Position numbers and translations under genes: made by a program
In this document: one piece after another, positions 20,789 to 30,045 of the stretch
Position numbering within the stretch: the stretch's first letter is position 1
Layout of the letters: each line of letters begins with the position of its first letter
Assembly: GCF_002174305.1 (NCBI RefSeq)
Contig: NZ_MIJB01000009.1
Span: forward strand, 220,976 to 284,975
Direction: 5' to 3'
Length of the DNA: 64,000 nt
Source: Aeromicrobium sp. PE09-221
GTDB taxonomy: Bacteria; Actinomycetota; Actinomycetes; Propionibacteriales; Nocardioidaceae
The notes under the pieces: generated by a model
What the model was told of the DNA's origin: nothing
The model's database searches: none
The model's input: only the letters and a program-made list of their open reading frames with translations

Positions 20789-21091
20789 ATGTCGTCTTCT
20801 GCGATCTCTCGCGACGACGTCGCCCACCTCGCGAGCCTGGCTCGCATCGACCTATCCGAGGACGAGCTCGATCGACTGGGCGCGGAGCTGCCCGCGATCC
20901 TCGAGCACGTCAAGGTCGTCCAGCAGGTCGCCGGCGACGACGTCCCAGCGATGAGCCACCCGATCCCTGTCACCAATGTGCTGCGTGCCGACGAGGTGCG
21001 CACCGGGCTCACGCCCGAGCAGGCCCTGTCGGGTGCTCCCGATGCCGAGGAACAGCGCTTCAGCGTCCCGCAGATCCTGGGAGAAGAATGA
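20789..21091 (+). CDS. gatC: Glutamyl/aspartyl-tRNA amidotransferase subunit C
   Basis: A 100-residue subunit that stabilises GatA-GatB. It shows the family signature [20 protein letters not shown] and a C-terminal [10 protein letters not shown]. GatCAB converts Glu-tRNA(Gln) or Asp-tRNA(Asn) to the amidated form. Start 20789 is set by the -10 box upstream. The stop overlaps gatA as ATGA. Confidence 0.93.
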   Translation: MSSSAISRDDVAHLASLARIDLSEDELDRLGAELPAILEHVKVVQQVAGDDVPAMSHPIPVTNVLRADEVRTGLTPEQALSGAPDAEEQRFSVPQILGEE

Positions 21092-22566
21092 CCACCGACG
21101 TCACCACCGCTTCGGCCGCGAGCATTGCCGAGGCCTTCGCCGATGGCGACACGACCTCCGTGGAGGTCACGCAGGCTCACCTCGAACGCATCGCATCGGT
21201 CGACGAGCGTTTGAACGCCTTCCTGCATGTCGACGCCGAGGGGGCTCTCGCCACGGCCGCCGAGGTCGACGCACGTCGCGCGGCGGGTGAGGAACTCCCC
21301 GCCCTCGCGGGTGTCCCGATCGCGGTCAAGGACCTCATCAACACCGCGGGCCAGCCCACGACGGCCGGCTCGAAGATGCTCGAGGGCTGGATCCCGCCCT
21401 ATGACGCCACCGTCGTGACCCGCCTGCGGGCCGCGGGGTTGCCGATCCTCGGCAAGACCAATCTGGACGAGTTCGCCATGGGCTCTTCCAATGAGCACTC
21501 CGCCTACGGACCCGCTCGCAACCCGTGGGACACATCGCGGATCCCCGGGGGCTCGAGTGGCGGTTCGGCCGCCGCCGTCGCCGGCTACGAGGCACCGCTC
21601 GCACTCGGCACCGATACCGGTGGTTCCATCCGCCAGCCCGGTGCGATGACGGGAATCGTCGGCGTCAAGCCGACCTATGGTGGGGTATCGCGCTACGGCG
21701 TGATCGCGATGGCCAGCAGCCTCGACCAGGTAGGCCCGATGGCCCGCACCGTGCTCGATGCCGCGCTGCTCCACGAGATCGTCGCGGGTCACGACCCGAT
21801 GGACTCCACCAGCATCGAGCGCCCGGTCCCGCCAGTCGTCGAAGCGGCCCGGCGTGGCGACGTGACGGGACTGCGGATCGGTGTCGTCCGCGAGCTCGGC
21901 GGCGAGGGTTTTCAGCCCGGCGTCCAGTCCGCCTTCGACCGCGCCGTCGAGCAGTTGGCGCAGTCCGGTGCTGAGATCGTCGAGGTCGGCTGTCCGAGCT
22001 TCGCGCACGGCATCGCCGCTTACTATCTCGTGATGCCGAGCGAGGTCAGCAGCAATCTCGCTCGCTTCGATGCGATGCGCTACGGCCTGCGCACGGTGCC
22101 TCACCAGGGCGCCAGCGCCGAGCAGGTCATGGCCGCGAGCCGTGACGCTGGCTTCGGCGACGAGGTCAAGCGTCGCATCATCCTGGGCACCTACGCTCTG
22201 TCCAGCGGCTACTACGATGCCTACTACGGCTCAGCGCAGAAGGTGCGCACGCTGATCGCGCGGGACTTCGAGGCCGCCTTCGAGCAGGTCGATGTCCTGG
22301 TGTCGCCCACCGCGCCCACCACTGCCTGGAAGCTGGGAGAGAAGTCCGATGATCCGCTCTCGATGTACCTGGAGGACATCGCAACGATCCCGGCCAACCT
22401 CGCCGGAGTGCCCGGCCTGAGCCTGCCCGTAGGCCTGGCCGAGGATTCCGGTCTGCCCGTCGGCGTGCAGTTCCTCGCGCCCGCGATGGCCGACGACCGC
22501 CTGTACAACGCCGCGGCCGCCCTCGAGCGCCTCGTGGACACCCCGAAGCTGGAGGAGGTCCGATGA
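21088..22566 (+). CDS. gatA: Glutamyl/aspartyl-tRNA amidotransferase subunit A
   Basis: A 492-residue amidase-signature enzyme that releases ammonia from glutamine. The Ser-cisSer-Lys triad is visible: Lys in VAVKDLIN near residue 81 and the Ser pair in [13 protein letters not shown] near 155-160, followed by [14 protein letters not shown]. Length is normal for GatA. It overlaps gatC and gatB by four bases each. Confidence 0.96.
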   Translation: MTTDVTTASAASIAEAFADGDTTSVEVTQAHLERIASVDERLNAFLHVDAEGALATAAEVDARRAAGEELPALAGVPIAVKDLINTAGQPTTAGSKMLEGWIPPYDATVVTRLRAAGLPILGKTNLDEFAMGSSNEHSAYGPARNPWDTSRIPGGSSGGSAAAVAGYEAPLALGTDTGGSIRQPGAMTGIVGVKPTYGGVSRYGVIAMASSLDQVGPMARTVLDAALLHEIVAGHDPMDSTSIERPVPPVVEAARRGDVTGLRIGVVRELGGEGFQPGVQSAFDRAVEQLAQSGAEIVEVGCPSFAHGIAAYYLVMPSEVSSNLARFDAMRYGLRTVPHQGASAEQVMAASRDAGFGDEVKRRIILGTYALSSGYYDAYYGSAQKVRTLIARDFEAAFEQVDVLVSPTAPTTAWKLGEKSDDPLSMYLEDIATIPANLAGVPGLSLPVGLAEDSGLPVGVQFLAPAMADDRLYNAAAALERLVDTPKLEEVR

Positions 22567-24071
22567 CCGCATTGGTTGCCTTCGAGGATGCTCTCACCCG
22601 GTACGACCCGGTCATGGGCCTGGAGGTCCATGTCGAGCTCAACACCGCCACCAAGATGTTCTGCAGCTGTGCCACCACCTTCGGTGCGGAGCCCAACACC
22701 CAGGTGTGCCCGGTATGCCTCGGACTGCCTGGTGCGCTGCCGGTGGTGAACGCGAAGGGCGTCGAGTCGGCGATCCGCATCGGCCTCGCGTTGAACTGCG
22801 AGATCGCCGAGTGGTGCCGCTTCGCGCGGAAGAACTACTTCTATCCCGACATGCCGAAGAACTTCCAGACTTCGCAGTACGACGAGCCGATCGCCTTCGA
22901 TGGCTATGTCGACCTGACTGTGCCGGCTGAGGATGGGGGCGAGGGTGAGACGTATCGGATCGAGATCGAGCGGGCTCACATGGAGGAGGACACCGGCAAG
23001 TCTCTGCACGTCGGCGGTGCCACGGGACGCATCCACGGTGCCTCGCATTCGCTACTGGACTACAACCGTGCCGGCATCCCGCTGATCGAGATCGTCACCA
23101 AGACCATCGAGGTGCCCGGTGAGAAGGCACCCGCGGTGGCGCGTGCGTATGTCAACTACCTGCGTGACCTGATGGTGGCGCTCGACGTCTCCGATGCCCG
23201 GATGGACCAGGGATCGTTGCGCGCCGACGTCAACCTGTCGCTCAAGCCGAGGGGCTCGGACGTGCTGGGCACCCGCAGCGAGACCAAGAATGTCAACTCC
23301 TTCCGCTCGGTCGAGCGCGCGGTGCGTTATGAGATCGGGCGGCACGCGGGAATCCTCGACGCCGGGGAGAAGGTCGTGCAGGAGACCCGGCACTTCCATG
23401 AGGCCGATGGCAGCACCTCGGCGGGTCGCGAGAAGTCCGATGCCGAGGACTATCGGTACTTCCCTGAGCCCGATCTCGCACCGGTGGCCCCATCGCGCGA
23501 GTGGGTCGAGGAGCTGCGTCGGACGCTGCCAGAGCCGCCGGCCGAGCGTCGCAAGCGGCTCCAGGCCGAGTGGGGGTTCTCGGATCTGGACATGCGTGAC
23601 ACGGTGGGTGCAGGCGCGCTCGACCTCGTCGCCGCCACGATCGCCGCCGGGACGACGCCTGCGGCTGCCAAGAAGTGGTGGCTGGGTGAGTTGGCACGCC
23701 GGTCCAACGAGACCGGCACCGAGATCGCTGAACTGGGCATCACACCCCAGCAGGTCGCCGAGATCCAGGGACTCATCGACGCGGGCCGCATCAACGACAA
23801 GCTCGCGCGATCGGTCTTCGACGGGGTGCTCGCAGGCGAGGGCACTCCCGAAGAGGTCGTGGTGAGCCGTGGCCTGGAGGTCGTGTCCGATGACGGCGCG
23901 CTGAGCGAGGCCGTCGATCAGGCGATCGCCGACAATCCGGACGTGGCGGACAAGATCCGCGGCGGCAAGGTGCAGGCGGCGGGGGCGCTCATCGGCGCGG
24001 TCATGAAGCAGATGCGCGGTCAGGCCGATGCGGCCCGCGTCCGCGAGCTCATCCTCGAGAAGCTCTCCTGA
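22563..24071 (+). CDS. gatB: Glutamyl/aspartyl-tRNA amidotransferase subunit B
   Basis: A 502-residue tRNA-binding and kinase subunit that activates the tRNA-bound acid. It shows [30 protein letters not shown] with zinc-type cysteines, [20 protein letters not shown] and the C-terminal YqeY-like helical tail ([20 protein letters not shown]). The complete CAB operon indicates that the organism uses indirect Gln and/or Asn tRNA charging. Confidence 0.96.
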   Translation: MTALVAFEDALTRYDPVMGLEVHVELNTATKMFCSCATTFGAEPNTQVCPVCLGLPGALPVVNAKGVESAIRIGLALNCEIAEWCRFARKNYFYPDMPKNFQTSQYDEPIAFDGYVDLTVPAEDGGEGETYRIEIERAHMEEDTGKSLHVGGATGRIHGASHSLLDYNRAGIPLIEIVTKTIEVPGEKAPAVARAYVNYLRDLMVALDVSDARMDQGSLRADVNLSLKPRGSDVLGTRSETKNVNSFRSVERAVRYEIGRHAGILDAGEKVVQETRHFHEADGSTSAGREKSDAEDYRYFPEPDLAPVAPSREWVEELRRTLPEPPAERRKRLQAEWGFSDLDMRDTVGAGALDLVAATIAAGTTPAAAKKWWLGELARRSNETGTEIAELGITPQQVAEIQGLIDAGRINDKLARSVFDGVLAGEGTPEEVVVSRGLEVVSDDGALSEAVDQAIADNPDVADKIRGGKVQAAGALIGAVMKQMRGQADAARVRELILEKLS

Positions 24072-24089
24072 CCAGCCCTCGTTGAGGGT

Positions 24090-24168
24090 AGAGCACTCGT
24101 TGAGTGTGACGTTTGGACGGTCGAATCACTGATTTCACCGTCCAAACGTCACACTCAACGAGTGCTCT
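24090..24168. repeat. Perfect 32-bp inverted repeat (family 1, copy 1)
   Basis: Arms 24090-24121 and 24137-24168 are exact reverse complements over 32 bp with a 15-nt loop. It lies between the convergent gatB and hydrolase genes, and its right arm supplies the last codons and TGA of the hydrolase (stop at 24155-24157). The core GTTGAGTGTGACGTT recurs in the repeat at 56324-56390. A partial palindromic copy CCCTCGTTGAGGG is just upstream (24077-24089). It probably works as a bidirectional terminator. Confidence 0.8.
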
Positions 24169-25045
24169 GCGGGAGATCGGCGAGGAAGTCGTGGAGGGAT
24201 GCGGTGACGTAGTCGGGGAACTCGACGCCGATGAAATGCGTCGCATTGATCTCGTCGTAGCTGGCGTGCGCGATGCGATCCGCGGCGGTCTTGACGTAAC
24301 GCGCGCCGACGAGCAGATCGCGTCGCCCGGCGAGGAAACGCACCGGGTAGTCGATCGCCGACAGCGAGATGCGCTGATGGTCCTTCACGCTCAGAGCTAG
24401 GTGGGCGTACCAGCGCGGATGGGTCGTGCGGAACTCGTGGAGGAGGGCCTGGAGTTCCTCCAGGTCGGCCGCGGGATCGATGAGCCGAGTCCGGCGCAGC
24501 ACTCGCGAGGTGAGCGGGACGACAGGAAGATCCCGAGTCAGCGGCTCGACGAGGGTCCCGAATCGGCGGGCGGTACGGCTGAGCGTGACCACCATGCGAC
24601 GGGCGATGAACGGCGGCACTCGAAGCGGCGCCAGCGTCGTCGAGAAGGTGTCGCCGGGAACACCGGCGATCGCGTAGATGCCCTCGACCCGGTCGGGGAA
24701 GCGCCGCGCGAGCTCGAAGGCGACGGTCACCCCGGCCGACCAGGCCAGCACCGGGGCTCGTTCGAGGCCGAAGGCGTCCAGGGTCGCGACGGCATCCTCG
24801 ACGAAGGCATCCAGATTCACCCGGCGCTCGGCGACGCGTCCCCCTCCGCCGGTGCCCCGGTGATTCCACGAGACCACATGGACCCCGCAGTCCTCGCGGA
24901 GGAGGCCCGGCCAGGCGAAGGGGTTGGTACCCAGGCCGTTCGACAGCAGCACGGGTGGTCCATCCACGTCATTGGTCCAGGCCCGGATACGGGTCCCGTC
25001 CTGGCTGTCGATGTCGACATAGCGCAGGGTCTCGTGAGAGATCAC
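24155..25045 (-). CDS. Alpha/beta-hydrolase
   Basis: A 296-residue hydrolase. It has the oxyanion region LLSNGLGTNPFAWPGL, SWNHRGTGGGG, the nucleophile elbow LAWSAGVTVA (Ser near residue 104), a lid-like helical stretch (150-210), Asp in LAGRRDLLVG near 250, and the catalytic His in INATHFIG near 275. The substrate cannot be deduced. The last codons lie inside the 32-bp inverted repeat, so the terminal PQSTR residues may have been added when that repeat arrived. Confidence 0.85.
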   Translation of the reverse strand: MISHETLRYVDIDSQDGTRIRAWTNDVDGPPVLLSNGLGTNPFAWPGLLREDCGVHVVSWNHRGTGGGGRVAERRVNLDAFVEDAVATLDAFGLERAPVLAWSAGVTVAFELARRFPDRVEGIYAIAGVPGDTFSTTLAPLRVPPFIARRMVVTLSRTARRFGTLVEPLTRDLPVVPLTSRVLRRTRLIDPAADLEELQALLHEFRTTHPRWYAHLALSVKDHQRISLSAIDYPVRFLAGRRDLLVGARYVKTAADRIAHASYDEINATHFIGVEFPDYVTASLHDFLADLPQSTR

Positions 25046-25104
25046 GGCCCGAGTGTAGTCCTCGTTTACAGCCCGGAGCCACGGTCGTCGAAGAGGGTGG
25101 CCGG

Positions 25105-25186
25105 CGAGTGGTGCAATCCTGCCCGCGAGTGGCGCATATTCGCCCTGTCAGCGCCGGTTCCGGGGCGAACCTGCACCACTCGCGGG
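25105..25186. repeat. Inverted repeat with extra half-site (family 2)
   Basis: Arms 25122-25145 and 25163-25186 match at 21 of 24 positions in inverted orientation around a 17-nt loop. A third, weaker copy in direct orientation lies at 25105-25124. The core CGAGTGGTGCAGGTTCGCCC occurs again at the right edge of the window (63981-64000, 19 of 20 matches). It sits in the divergent promoter region of the hydrolase and patatin genes, so it is either a mobile repeat or a dispersed operator. Confidence 0.6.
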
Positions 25187-25259
25187 CACCCGCGGGCGGT
25201 GGAACGGGCTCGTGCCGCACGCGCTGTCCCGATGGTGGGGCCGACGTAGGTTGGTCCCT

Positions 25260-26255
25260 ATGACGAGCGAACGTGTCACCGACTTGGTGCTCGAAGGGGG
25301 CGGGGTCAAGGGCATCGCGCTGGTGGGGGCGGTCGTCGCGCTCTCCGATCACGGCTATCGATTCGCTAGGATCGCCGGTTCGTCCGCGGGAGCGGTGGTC
25401 GGCGCGATCATCGTCGCGATGCAGCAGCGCGGCGAGTCGATGAGCCGGGTCGACGAGGTCATGCGCACGATGGACTACCGCGCGATGCTCGATCGGCGAC
25501 CGATCGGCCGGGCGCTCTCGTGGTGGCCCAATGCGGCGAGCGCCTGGGGTGTCCTGTTCCATCTCGGGGCGCATCGGGGCGCCTACCTGCAGCAGTGGCT
25601 CGCCGGTGTTCTCGGTGACTTGGGGGTGCGCTCCTTCGGCGATCTGCGACTGGACGATCCCGAGGCGTCATTGCCTCCGGAGAAGGCCTACCGACTGGTC
25701 GTCACCGCGAGCGATCTCTCCCGTCAGCGGGTCATGTATCTGCCGTGGGATCTGCCGCGCTACGGTCGCAGCGCCGATACCTATCCGGTGGCGCGGGCGG
25801 TTCGCGCATCCTCGGCCATCCCGTTCCTCTTCGAGCCGGTGCGGGTGAAGTCGCGTTTCGGCACGGTCACGCTCGCCGATGGGTCGCTGCTGCGCAGCTA
25901 TCCGATCGACGCCTTCGACCGGACCGACGGTCTGCCGAGCCGCTGGCCGACCATCGGCGTGCGGCTCAGTTCGCCGGCGGGGGAGCGCGCGAAGGCCAAG
26001 CCGGTGACCGGCCCCTTGTCGCTGCTCACGAATCTGGTCTTCACCACCGTCGACTCCACGCAGGTGCGACATGTGAGCGACCCGGTCGACGCTGATCGGA
26101 GCATCTTCGCCAAGCCCAAGGGAGTGCGCTGGACCGACTTCGATCTCACCGCCGCTCAGCAGCAGTCGCTCTACGAGGCCGGATACGCGGCGGCTGAGCG
26201 GTGGATGCGACAGCATCCCGGCGGGTGGCCGCGGGTGGACAGGAGCGGTGACTGA
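25260..26255 (+). CDS. Patatin-like phospholipase
   Basis: A 331-residue lipid acyl hydrolase. It shows the oxyanion loop EGGGVKGIALVG near residues 10-20, nucleophile GSSAG near 39-43 and the dyad aspartate in ADGSLLRSYPID near 205. There is no signal peptide, so it acts in the cytoplasm. ATG 25260 is chosen because TAGGTT (25247-25252) is 7 nt upstream, giving a leaderless transcript; a start at 25212 would lie upstream of that promoter. Confidence 0.85.
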   Translation: MTSERVTDLVLEGGGVKGIALVGAVVALSDHGYRFARIAGSSAGAVVGAIIVAMQQRGESMSRVDEVMRTMDYRAMLDRRPIGRALSWWPNAASAWGVLFHLGAHRGAYLQQWLAGVLGDLGVRSFGDLRLDDPEASLPPEKAYRLVVTASDLSRQRVMYLPWDLPRYGRSADTYPVARAVRASSAIPFLFEPVRVKSRFGTVTLADGSLLRSYPIDAFDRTDGLPSRWPTIGVRLSSPAGERAKAKPVTGPLSLLTNLVFTTVDSTQVRHVSDPVDADRSIFAKPKGVRWTDFDLTAAQQQSLYEAGYAAAERWMRQHPGGWPRVDRSGD

Positions 26256-26364
26256 CTGGCGGGCGTCGCCCTCGCGCGGCGGAGATGTGCGGTCCCGGGT
26301 CGCCGCCTCGTGTCCTACCTCAATCATCGCGATCACGGCCGGCACGGCAGCCACGCGCCGCACA

Positions 26365-26388
26365 ATAGAAGCTCATTGCTGTTTCTAT
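26365..26388 (+). promoter_or_regulatory. Inverted repeat upstream of satD
   Basis: ATAGAA (26365-26370) and TTCTAT (26383-26388) are inverted around 12 nt in an unusually A+T-rich stretch just upstream of the satD start. ATTATC (26392-26397) is a possible -10 box 5 nt before the ATG. Because SatD carries its own helix-turn-helix, autoregulation is a reasonable guess. Confidence 0.4.
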
Positions 26389-26402
26389 GGCATTATCAGC
26401 AT

Positions 26403-27017
26403 ATGGCTGTTGCTCTCATCGGCGATCTCGTCGACTCCCGCGCCTGGGACGATCGCGGCGCTCTGCATCGCGCTGTGCTGCAGGCCTGTGCCGTCACGGC
26501 CGAGATGGTGCCGGGAGCGGTGCAAGCTCCCGAACCCACGATCGGTGACGAACTCCAGGCCGTCTACCCCGATATCGCGACAGCGCTCGACGCGGCGATG
26601 ATCCTTCGGCTCAGTCTGCCGCATCCGGCTGACTGCCGCGCCGGGATCGGGGTCGGGGATGTCGAGATCGTCGGACCCGGCGCCTATGGTCTGATCCAGG
26701 ACGGCTCGGCCTGGTGGGCCGCCCGGGAGGCGCTCGAGGATGTCGAACGCCAGGAGCGCCGCATCCGGGGCATGCGCACTCGGGTGTGGGCGGCCGAGGG
26801 ATATGAGAAGGGGGAGTTCGTGAACGCCTACGCCGTCTGTCGCGATCACATCGTGAGCGGGCTCGACGAACGTCAGCGCCGGTTGACGCTCGGGGTCCTC
26901 CGCGGACTCACCCAGGAGGAGCTGGCCGAGCAGGAGGGCATCACCCAGTCGGCCGTGTCGCAGAGCTTGCGCCGTAGCGGCGCTCTCGCGCTCAAGGACG
27001 CCTGGAGCCGGTCATGA
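26403..27017 (+). CDS. SatD family protein with C-terminal HTH
   Basis: A 204-residue protein starting MAVALIGDLVDSRAWDDR, the SatD-family N-terminus. The N-terminal part resembles a small nucleotide-cyclase-like fold, with GDELQAVYPDIATALDAA. The C-terminus (LRGLTQEELAEQEGITQSAV) is a clear helix-turn-helix ending in QSLRRSG. SatD was named in streptococcal acid tolerance; its biochemical role is unknown. The four-base overlap with the next membrane-protein gene marks a two-gene operon. ATG 26403 is used; the in-frame extension upstream has no family similarity and runs through A+T-rich promoter sequence. Confidence 0.78.
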   Translation: MAVALIGDLVDSRAWDDRGALHRAVLQACAVTAEMVPGAVQAPEPTIGDELQAVYPDIATALDAAMILRLSLPHPADCRAGIGVGDVEIVGPGAYGLIQDGSAWWAAREALEDVERQERRIRGMRTRVWAAEGYEKGEFVNAYAVCRDHIVSGLDERQRRLTLGVLRGLTQEELAEQEGITQSAVSQSLRRSGALALKDAWSRS

Positions 27018-27706
27018 TCATCGTCGCGCTCCTCCTGGCCTCGGTGGGCGCGGCCGATCTGGTCCGCCGGCCGGCCGGGGGCCGGCTGCGGGCTCTCGAG
27101 CTTCCCTTCCTCGCAGCTTTGTCCGTCTACGTGCTCGGCGGCTCGATGCTCGGCTTGGAGCGCACAGGCATATGGACGCTGATCCCCGTGATGGTCCTCG
27201 TCATGCTCTGGCTCACGGCCCAGCACCGCCAGGGAGTCTCGGGCCCGCTCGTCCTGGCGGCCGGCCTCGTGGTCGCGCTCCTCTTCGGTCAGCATGTGCC
27301 GCGTACGGAGCCGCCCATCGGCTCCTGGTACGCCGGCCTGGAGATACCGCCGATCGAAGGACTGGACGTGGATGTGGCGGCGCTGGGGCTGGGTGTCGTG
27401 CTCTTCCTGCTGCAATCGGCCAATGTGATCGTGCGAGCGGTGCTGCGGCGAGCCGGGCCGGCGGTCCTGGAGGAGGAGAGGGAGCTCCAGGGCGGGCGCA
27501 TCCTCGGGCCGATCGAGCGGGTGTTCATCTTCGCGATGGCGCTCGCCGGGCAGTACGCGGCGGTCGCCGCTGTCATGGCGGCCAAGGGGGTGCTGCGGTT
27601 TCCGGAGATCTCTCGCGATCCTGGAGACGGCACACGTGCCGAGTACGTGTTGGTCGGCAGCTTCGTCAGTTGGGGGCTCGCCTTCGCCGCGGTCCCGCTC
27701 TTCTGA
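27014..27706 (+). CDS. Membrane protein, SatD partner (DUF3307-like C-terminus)
   Basis: A 230-residue protein with five or six hydrophobic helices. The C-terminal part carries the pattern [20 protein letters not shown], then [11 protein letters not shown] and [12 protein letters not shown]. This matches my recollection of the membrane domain of DUF3307 proteins that are often encoded next to satD. The N-terminal DUF3307 segment looks divergent or shortened. Transport or sensing roles are unknown. Confidence 0.68.
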   Translation: MIIVALLLASVGAADLVRRPAGGRLRALELPFLAALSVYVLGGSMLGLERTGIWTLIPVMVLVMLWLTAQHRQGVSGPLVLAAGLVVALLFGQHVPRTEPPIGSWYAGLEIPPIEGLDVDVAALGLGVVLFLLQSANVIVRAVLRRAGPAVLEEERELQGGRILGPIERVFIFAMALAGQYAAVAAVMAAKGVLRFPEISRDPGDGTRAEYVLVGSFVSWGLAFAAVPLF

Positions 27707-27758
27707 CTCCGCGATAACCCCACGGCGTTCGGCGGGAGGCGAGTCGTACGCTTTTCCC

Positions 27759-29465
27759 ATGACCTCCTCCGACTCCACTCCAGCGGACCAGATCGACATC
27801 AAGCCCCGTAGCCGGACGGTTACCGATGGCATCGAGGCGACCGCCTCGCGCGGTATGCTCCGCGCGGTCGGGATGGGCGATGACGACTGGGCCAAGCCGC
27901 AGATCGGCGTGGCGTCGAGCTGGAACGAGATCACCCCCTGCAATCTCTCTCTGGATCGCCTCGCCAAGGCGTCCAAGGAGGGCGTGCATGCGGGCGGTGG
28001 CTACCCGCTCGAGTTCGGCACGATCAGCGTCTCGGACGGCATCTCGATGGGCCATGAGGGTATGCATTTTTCGCTCGTGAGCCGCGAGGTCATCGCCGAT
28101 TCGGTCGAGACTGTGATGATGGCCGAGAGGCTCGACGGATCGGTGCTGCTGGCCGGCTGTGACAAGAGCCTGCCGGGCATGCTGATGGCAGCGGCTCGCC
28201 TCGATCTCGCGAGCGTCTTCCTCTACGCCGGGTCGATCATGCCGGGCAAGGTCGATGGCGAGGATGTCACGCTCATCGACGGCTTCGAGGGTGTCGGCGC
28301 CTGTATGAAGGGTCTGATCTCCCGCGAGCAGCTCGACAAGATCGAGCGCAATATCTGCCCGGGCGAGGGGGCCTGCGGTGGCATGTACACCGCCAACACG
28401 ATGGCCTCGGTCGCCGAGGCACTTGGCATGAGCCTGCCGGGTTCGGCGGCGCCGCCCGCGATCGACCGTCGCCGCGACGGCTTCGCGCAGGAGTCCGGCA
28501 AGGCCGTCGTCGAGCTGTTGCGCAAGGGCATCACCGCTCGTCAGATCATGACCCGCGAGGCCTTCGAGAACGCGATCGCCATCGTGATGGCTCTCGGCGG
28601 CTCCACCAACGCCGTCCTCCACCTGCTGGCCATCGCGCGTGAGGCCGAGGTCGACCTCACCCTCGAGGACTTCAACCGCATCGGCGACAAGGTCCCGCAC
28701 CTGGGTGACCTCAAGCCCTTCGGCAAGTACGTCATGTACGACGTCGACCAGAAGGGCGGCATCCCCGTCGTCATGAAGGCTCTGCTCGACGCAGGGCTCA
28801 TGCACGGCGACACCCTCACGGTCACGGGCAAGACCATGGCCGAGAACCTCGCTGATCTCGGGCTCGACGGCAAGGTCGACGGCAGCGTCATCCGTCCGCT
28901 CTCTGAGCCGATCCACCGCACGGGCGGCATCACGGTGCTCAAGGGCTCGCTCGCCCCCGAGGGTGCGGTCGTCAAGAGCGCCGGCTTCGACTCCGATGTC
29001 TTCCGCGGCACCGCCCGGGTCTTCGACGGCGAGCGCGCGGCGATGGATGCGCTGGAAGACGGCACGATCGTGGCCGGTGATGTGGTCGTCATCCGCTACG
29101 AGGGTCCCAAGGGCGGCCCGGGCATGCGCGAGATGTTGGCGATCACCGGTGCCATCAAGGGCGCCGGTCTCGGTAAGGACGTGCTGTTGCTGACCGATGG
29201 GCGCTTCTCCGGCGGCACCACCGGTCTGTGCGTCGGCCACGTCGCACCCGAGGCGGTCGACGGCGGTCCGATCGCCTTCGTCCGCGATGGCGACATCATC
29301 GAGCTGGACATGGCCAACCGCACCCTCGAGGTCGAGATCGAGGCCGACGAGTTCGAGCGTCGTCAGCAGGGCTGGGAGCCCAACCCGCCGCGGTACACCA
29401 CGGGCGTGCTCGCCAAGTACGCCAAGCTCGTGTCCTCGGCCGCCGACGGCGCCGTCTGCGGATAG
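27759..29465 (+). CDS. ilvD: Dihydroxy-acid dehydratase
   Basis: A 568-residue Fe-S dehydratase for the common third step of valine and isoleucine synthesis (dihydroxy acid to 2-keto acid). Cluster cysteines are in [10 protein letters not shown] (near residue 55), [12 protein letters not shown] (near 131) and [20 protein letters not shown] (near 205). Length is typical. ATG 27759 follows TACGCT by 6 nt, fitting a leaderless start. It lies apart from ilvBNC, with three unrelated loci between. Confidence 0.95.
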   Translation: MTSSDSTPADQIDIKPRSRTVTDGIEATASRGMLRAVGMGDDDWAKPQIGVASSWNEITPCNLSLDRLAKASKEGVHAGGGYPLEFGTISVSDGISMGHEGMHFSLVSREVIADSVETVMMAERLDGSVLLAGCDKSLPGMLMAAARLDLASVFLYAGSIMPGKVDGEDVTLIDGFEGVGACMKGLISREQLDKIERNICPGEGACGGMYTANTMASVAEALGMSLPGSAAPPAIDRRRDGFAQESGKAVVELLRKGITARQIMTREAFENAIAIVMALGGSTNAVLHLLAIAREAEVDLTLEDFNRIGDKVPHLGDLKPFGKYVMYDVDQKGGIPVVMKALLDAGLMHGDTLTVTGKTMAENLADLGLDGKVDGSVIRPLSEPIHRTGGITVLKGSLAPEGAVVKSAGFDSDVFRGTARVFDGERAAMDALEDGTIVAGDVVVIRYEGPKGGPGMREMLAITGAIKGAGLGKDVLLLTDGRFSGGTTGLCVGHVAPEAVDGGPIAFVRDGDIIELDMANRTLEVEIEADEFERRQQGWEPNPPRYTTGVLAKYAKLVSSAADGAVCG

Positions 29466-29535
29466 CCTTCCAGAGAATCCCGTCGTGGCGGCGTTCGTCG
29501 ATGGTTCCGTCGTATTCGTCGCGCGGGGACTGATG

Positions 29536-29651
29536 ATGATGCATTCGGGCCGCTATGACGACCACAATGCATCACGACCGGTCCGCATCGCCTCGAAACA
29601 TGATGCGTTCGGGTGGCTATAGCGACCACAATGCATCATCATCGGTCCGCA
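29536..29651. repeat. Two tandem 52-bp repeats, each with an inner hairpin
   Basis: Copy A (29536-29587) and copy B (29600-29651) match at 44 of 52 positions with a 12-nt gap. Each unit contains TGATGCATT (TGATGCGTT in copy B) and AATGCATCA as inverted arms 20-21 nt apart. Copy B runs into the first codons of the truncated Uma2 frame. They look like the edges of a small degraded insertion or a recombination product. Confidence 0.65.
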
Positions 29652-30014
29652 CCGCCGTGCGCCGGTATCCAGTTCGGTTCACGTCACTACCGTCAACCGG
29701 ATGTGGCGGTCGTCCGGCGAGATGTCACGCCAGCTGGACTCTGGCTCGCCCCGTCGGACGTGCTCCTCGCTCTGGAGGTGGTGTCGCCGGCCTCGGTGAC
29801 GACCGACCGGATCACTAAGCCGGCCCAGTACGCGATGTGGGGCATCGAGGGTTTCTGGAGGGTCGAGACCGAACCGGAGCTGAGCCTGACGGCTTATGCG
29901 CTGAATCCCTGCGACGACGTCTACACCGAACTCGGCAGCTGGGGGCCCGGGGAGACGGTCTGTGTGGAGCGCCCCTTCCGGGTGTCCTTCGCGGTCGACG
30001 ACCTAGCCCGCTGA
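29613..30014 (+). pseudogene. 5'-truncated Uma2-family (DUF820) PD-(D/E)XK nuclease-like gene
   Basis: A 133-codon frame whose last 110 residues match the Uma2 fold. It has YRQPDVAVVRRD (the PD), LLALEVVSPASVTTDRITKP (the E and K positions), AQYAMWGIEGFWRVE and a terminal RPFRVSFAVDDLAR strand. Uma2 proteins are normally about 190 residues and begin with a wing of 50-60 residues, which is missing. The first 25 codons here come from the 52-bp repeat. It is therefore most likely a fragment, and expression is doubtful. Confidence 0.6.
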
Positions 30015-30033
30015 TCCCGTCGGGGCCTCCCGG

Positions 30034-30039
30034 TAGGAT
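30034..30039 (+). promoter_or_regulatory. -10 box fixing the GTG start of the SDR gene
   Basis: TAGGAT stands 6 nt before GTG 30046, with no Shine-Dalgarno sequence between, so the gene is probably translated from a leaderless mRNA. Confidence 0.45.
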
Positions 30040-30045
30040 CGCGCG

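Noticed and set aside
27666..29240. A 524-codon minus-strand frame opposite ilvD
   Set aside because: IlvD is unmistakable on the plus strand; the shadow shows no domain and is Asp/His/Arg-biased.
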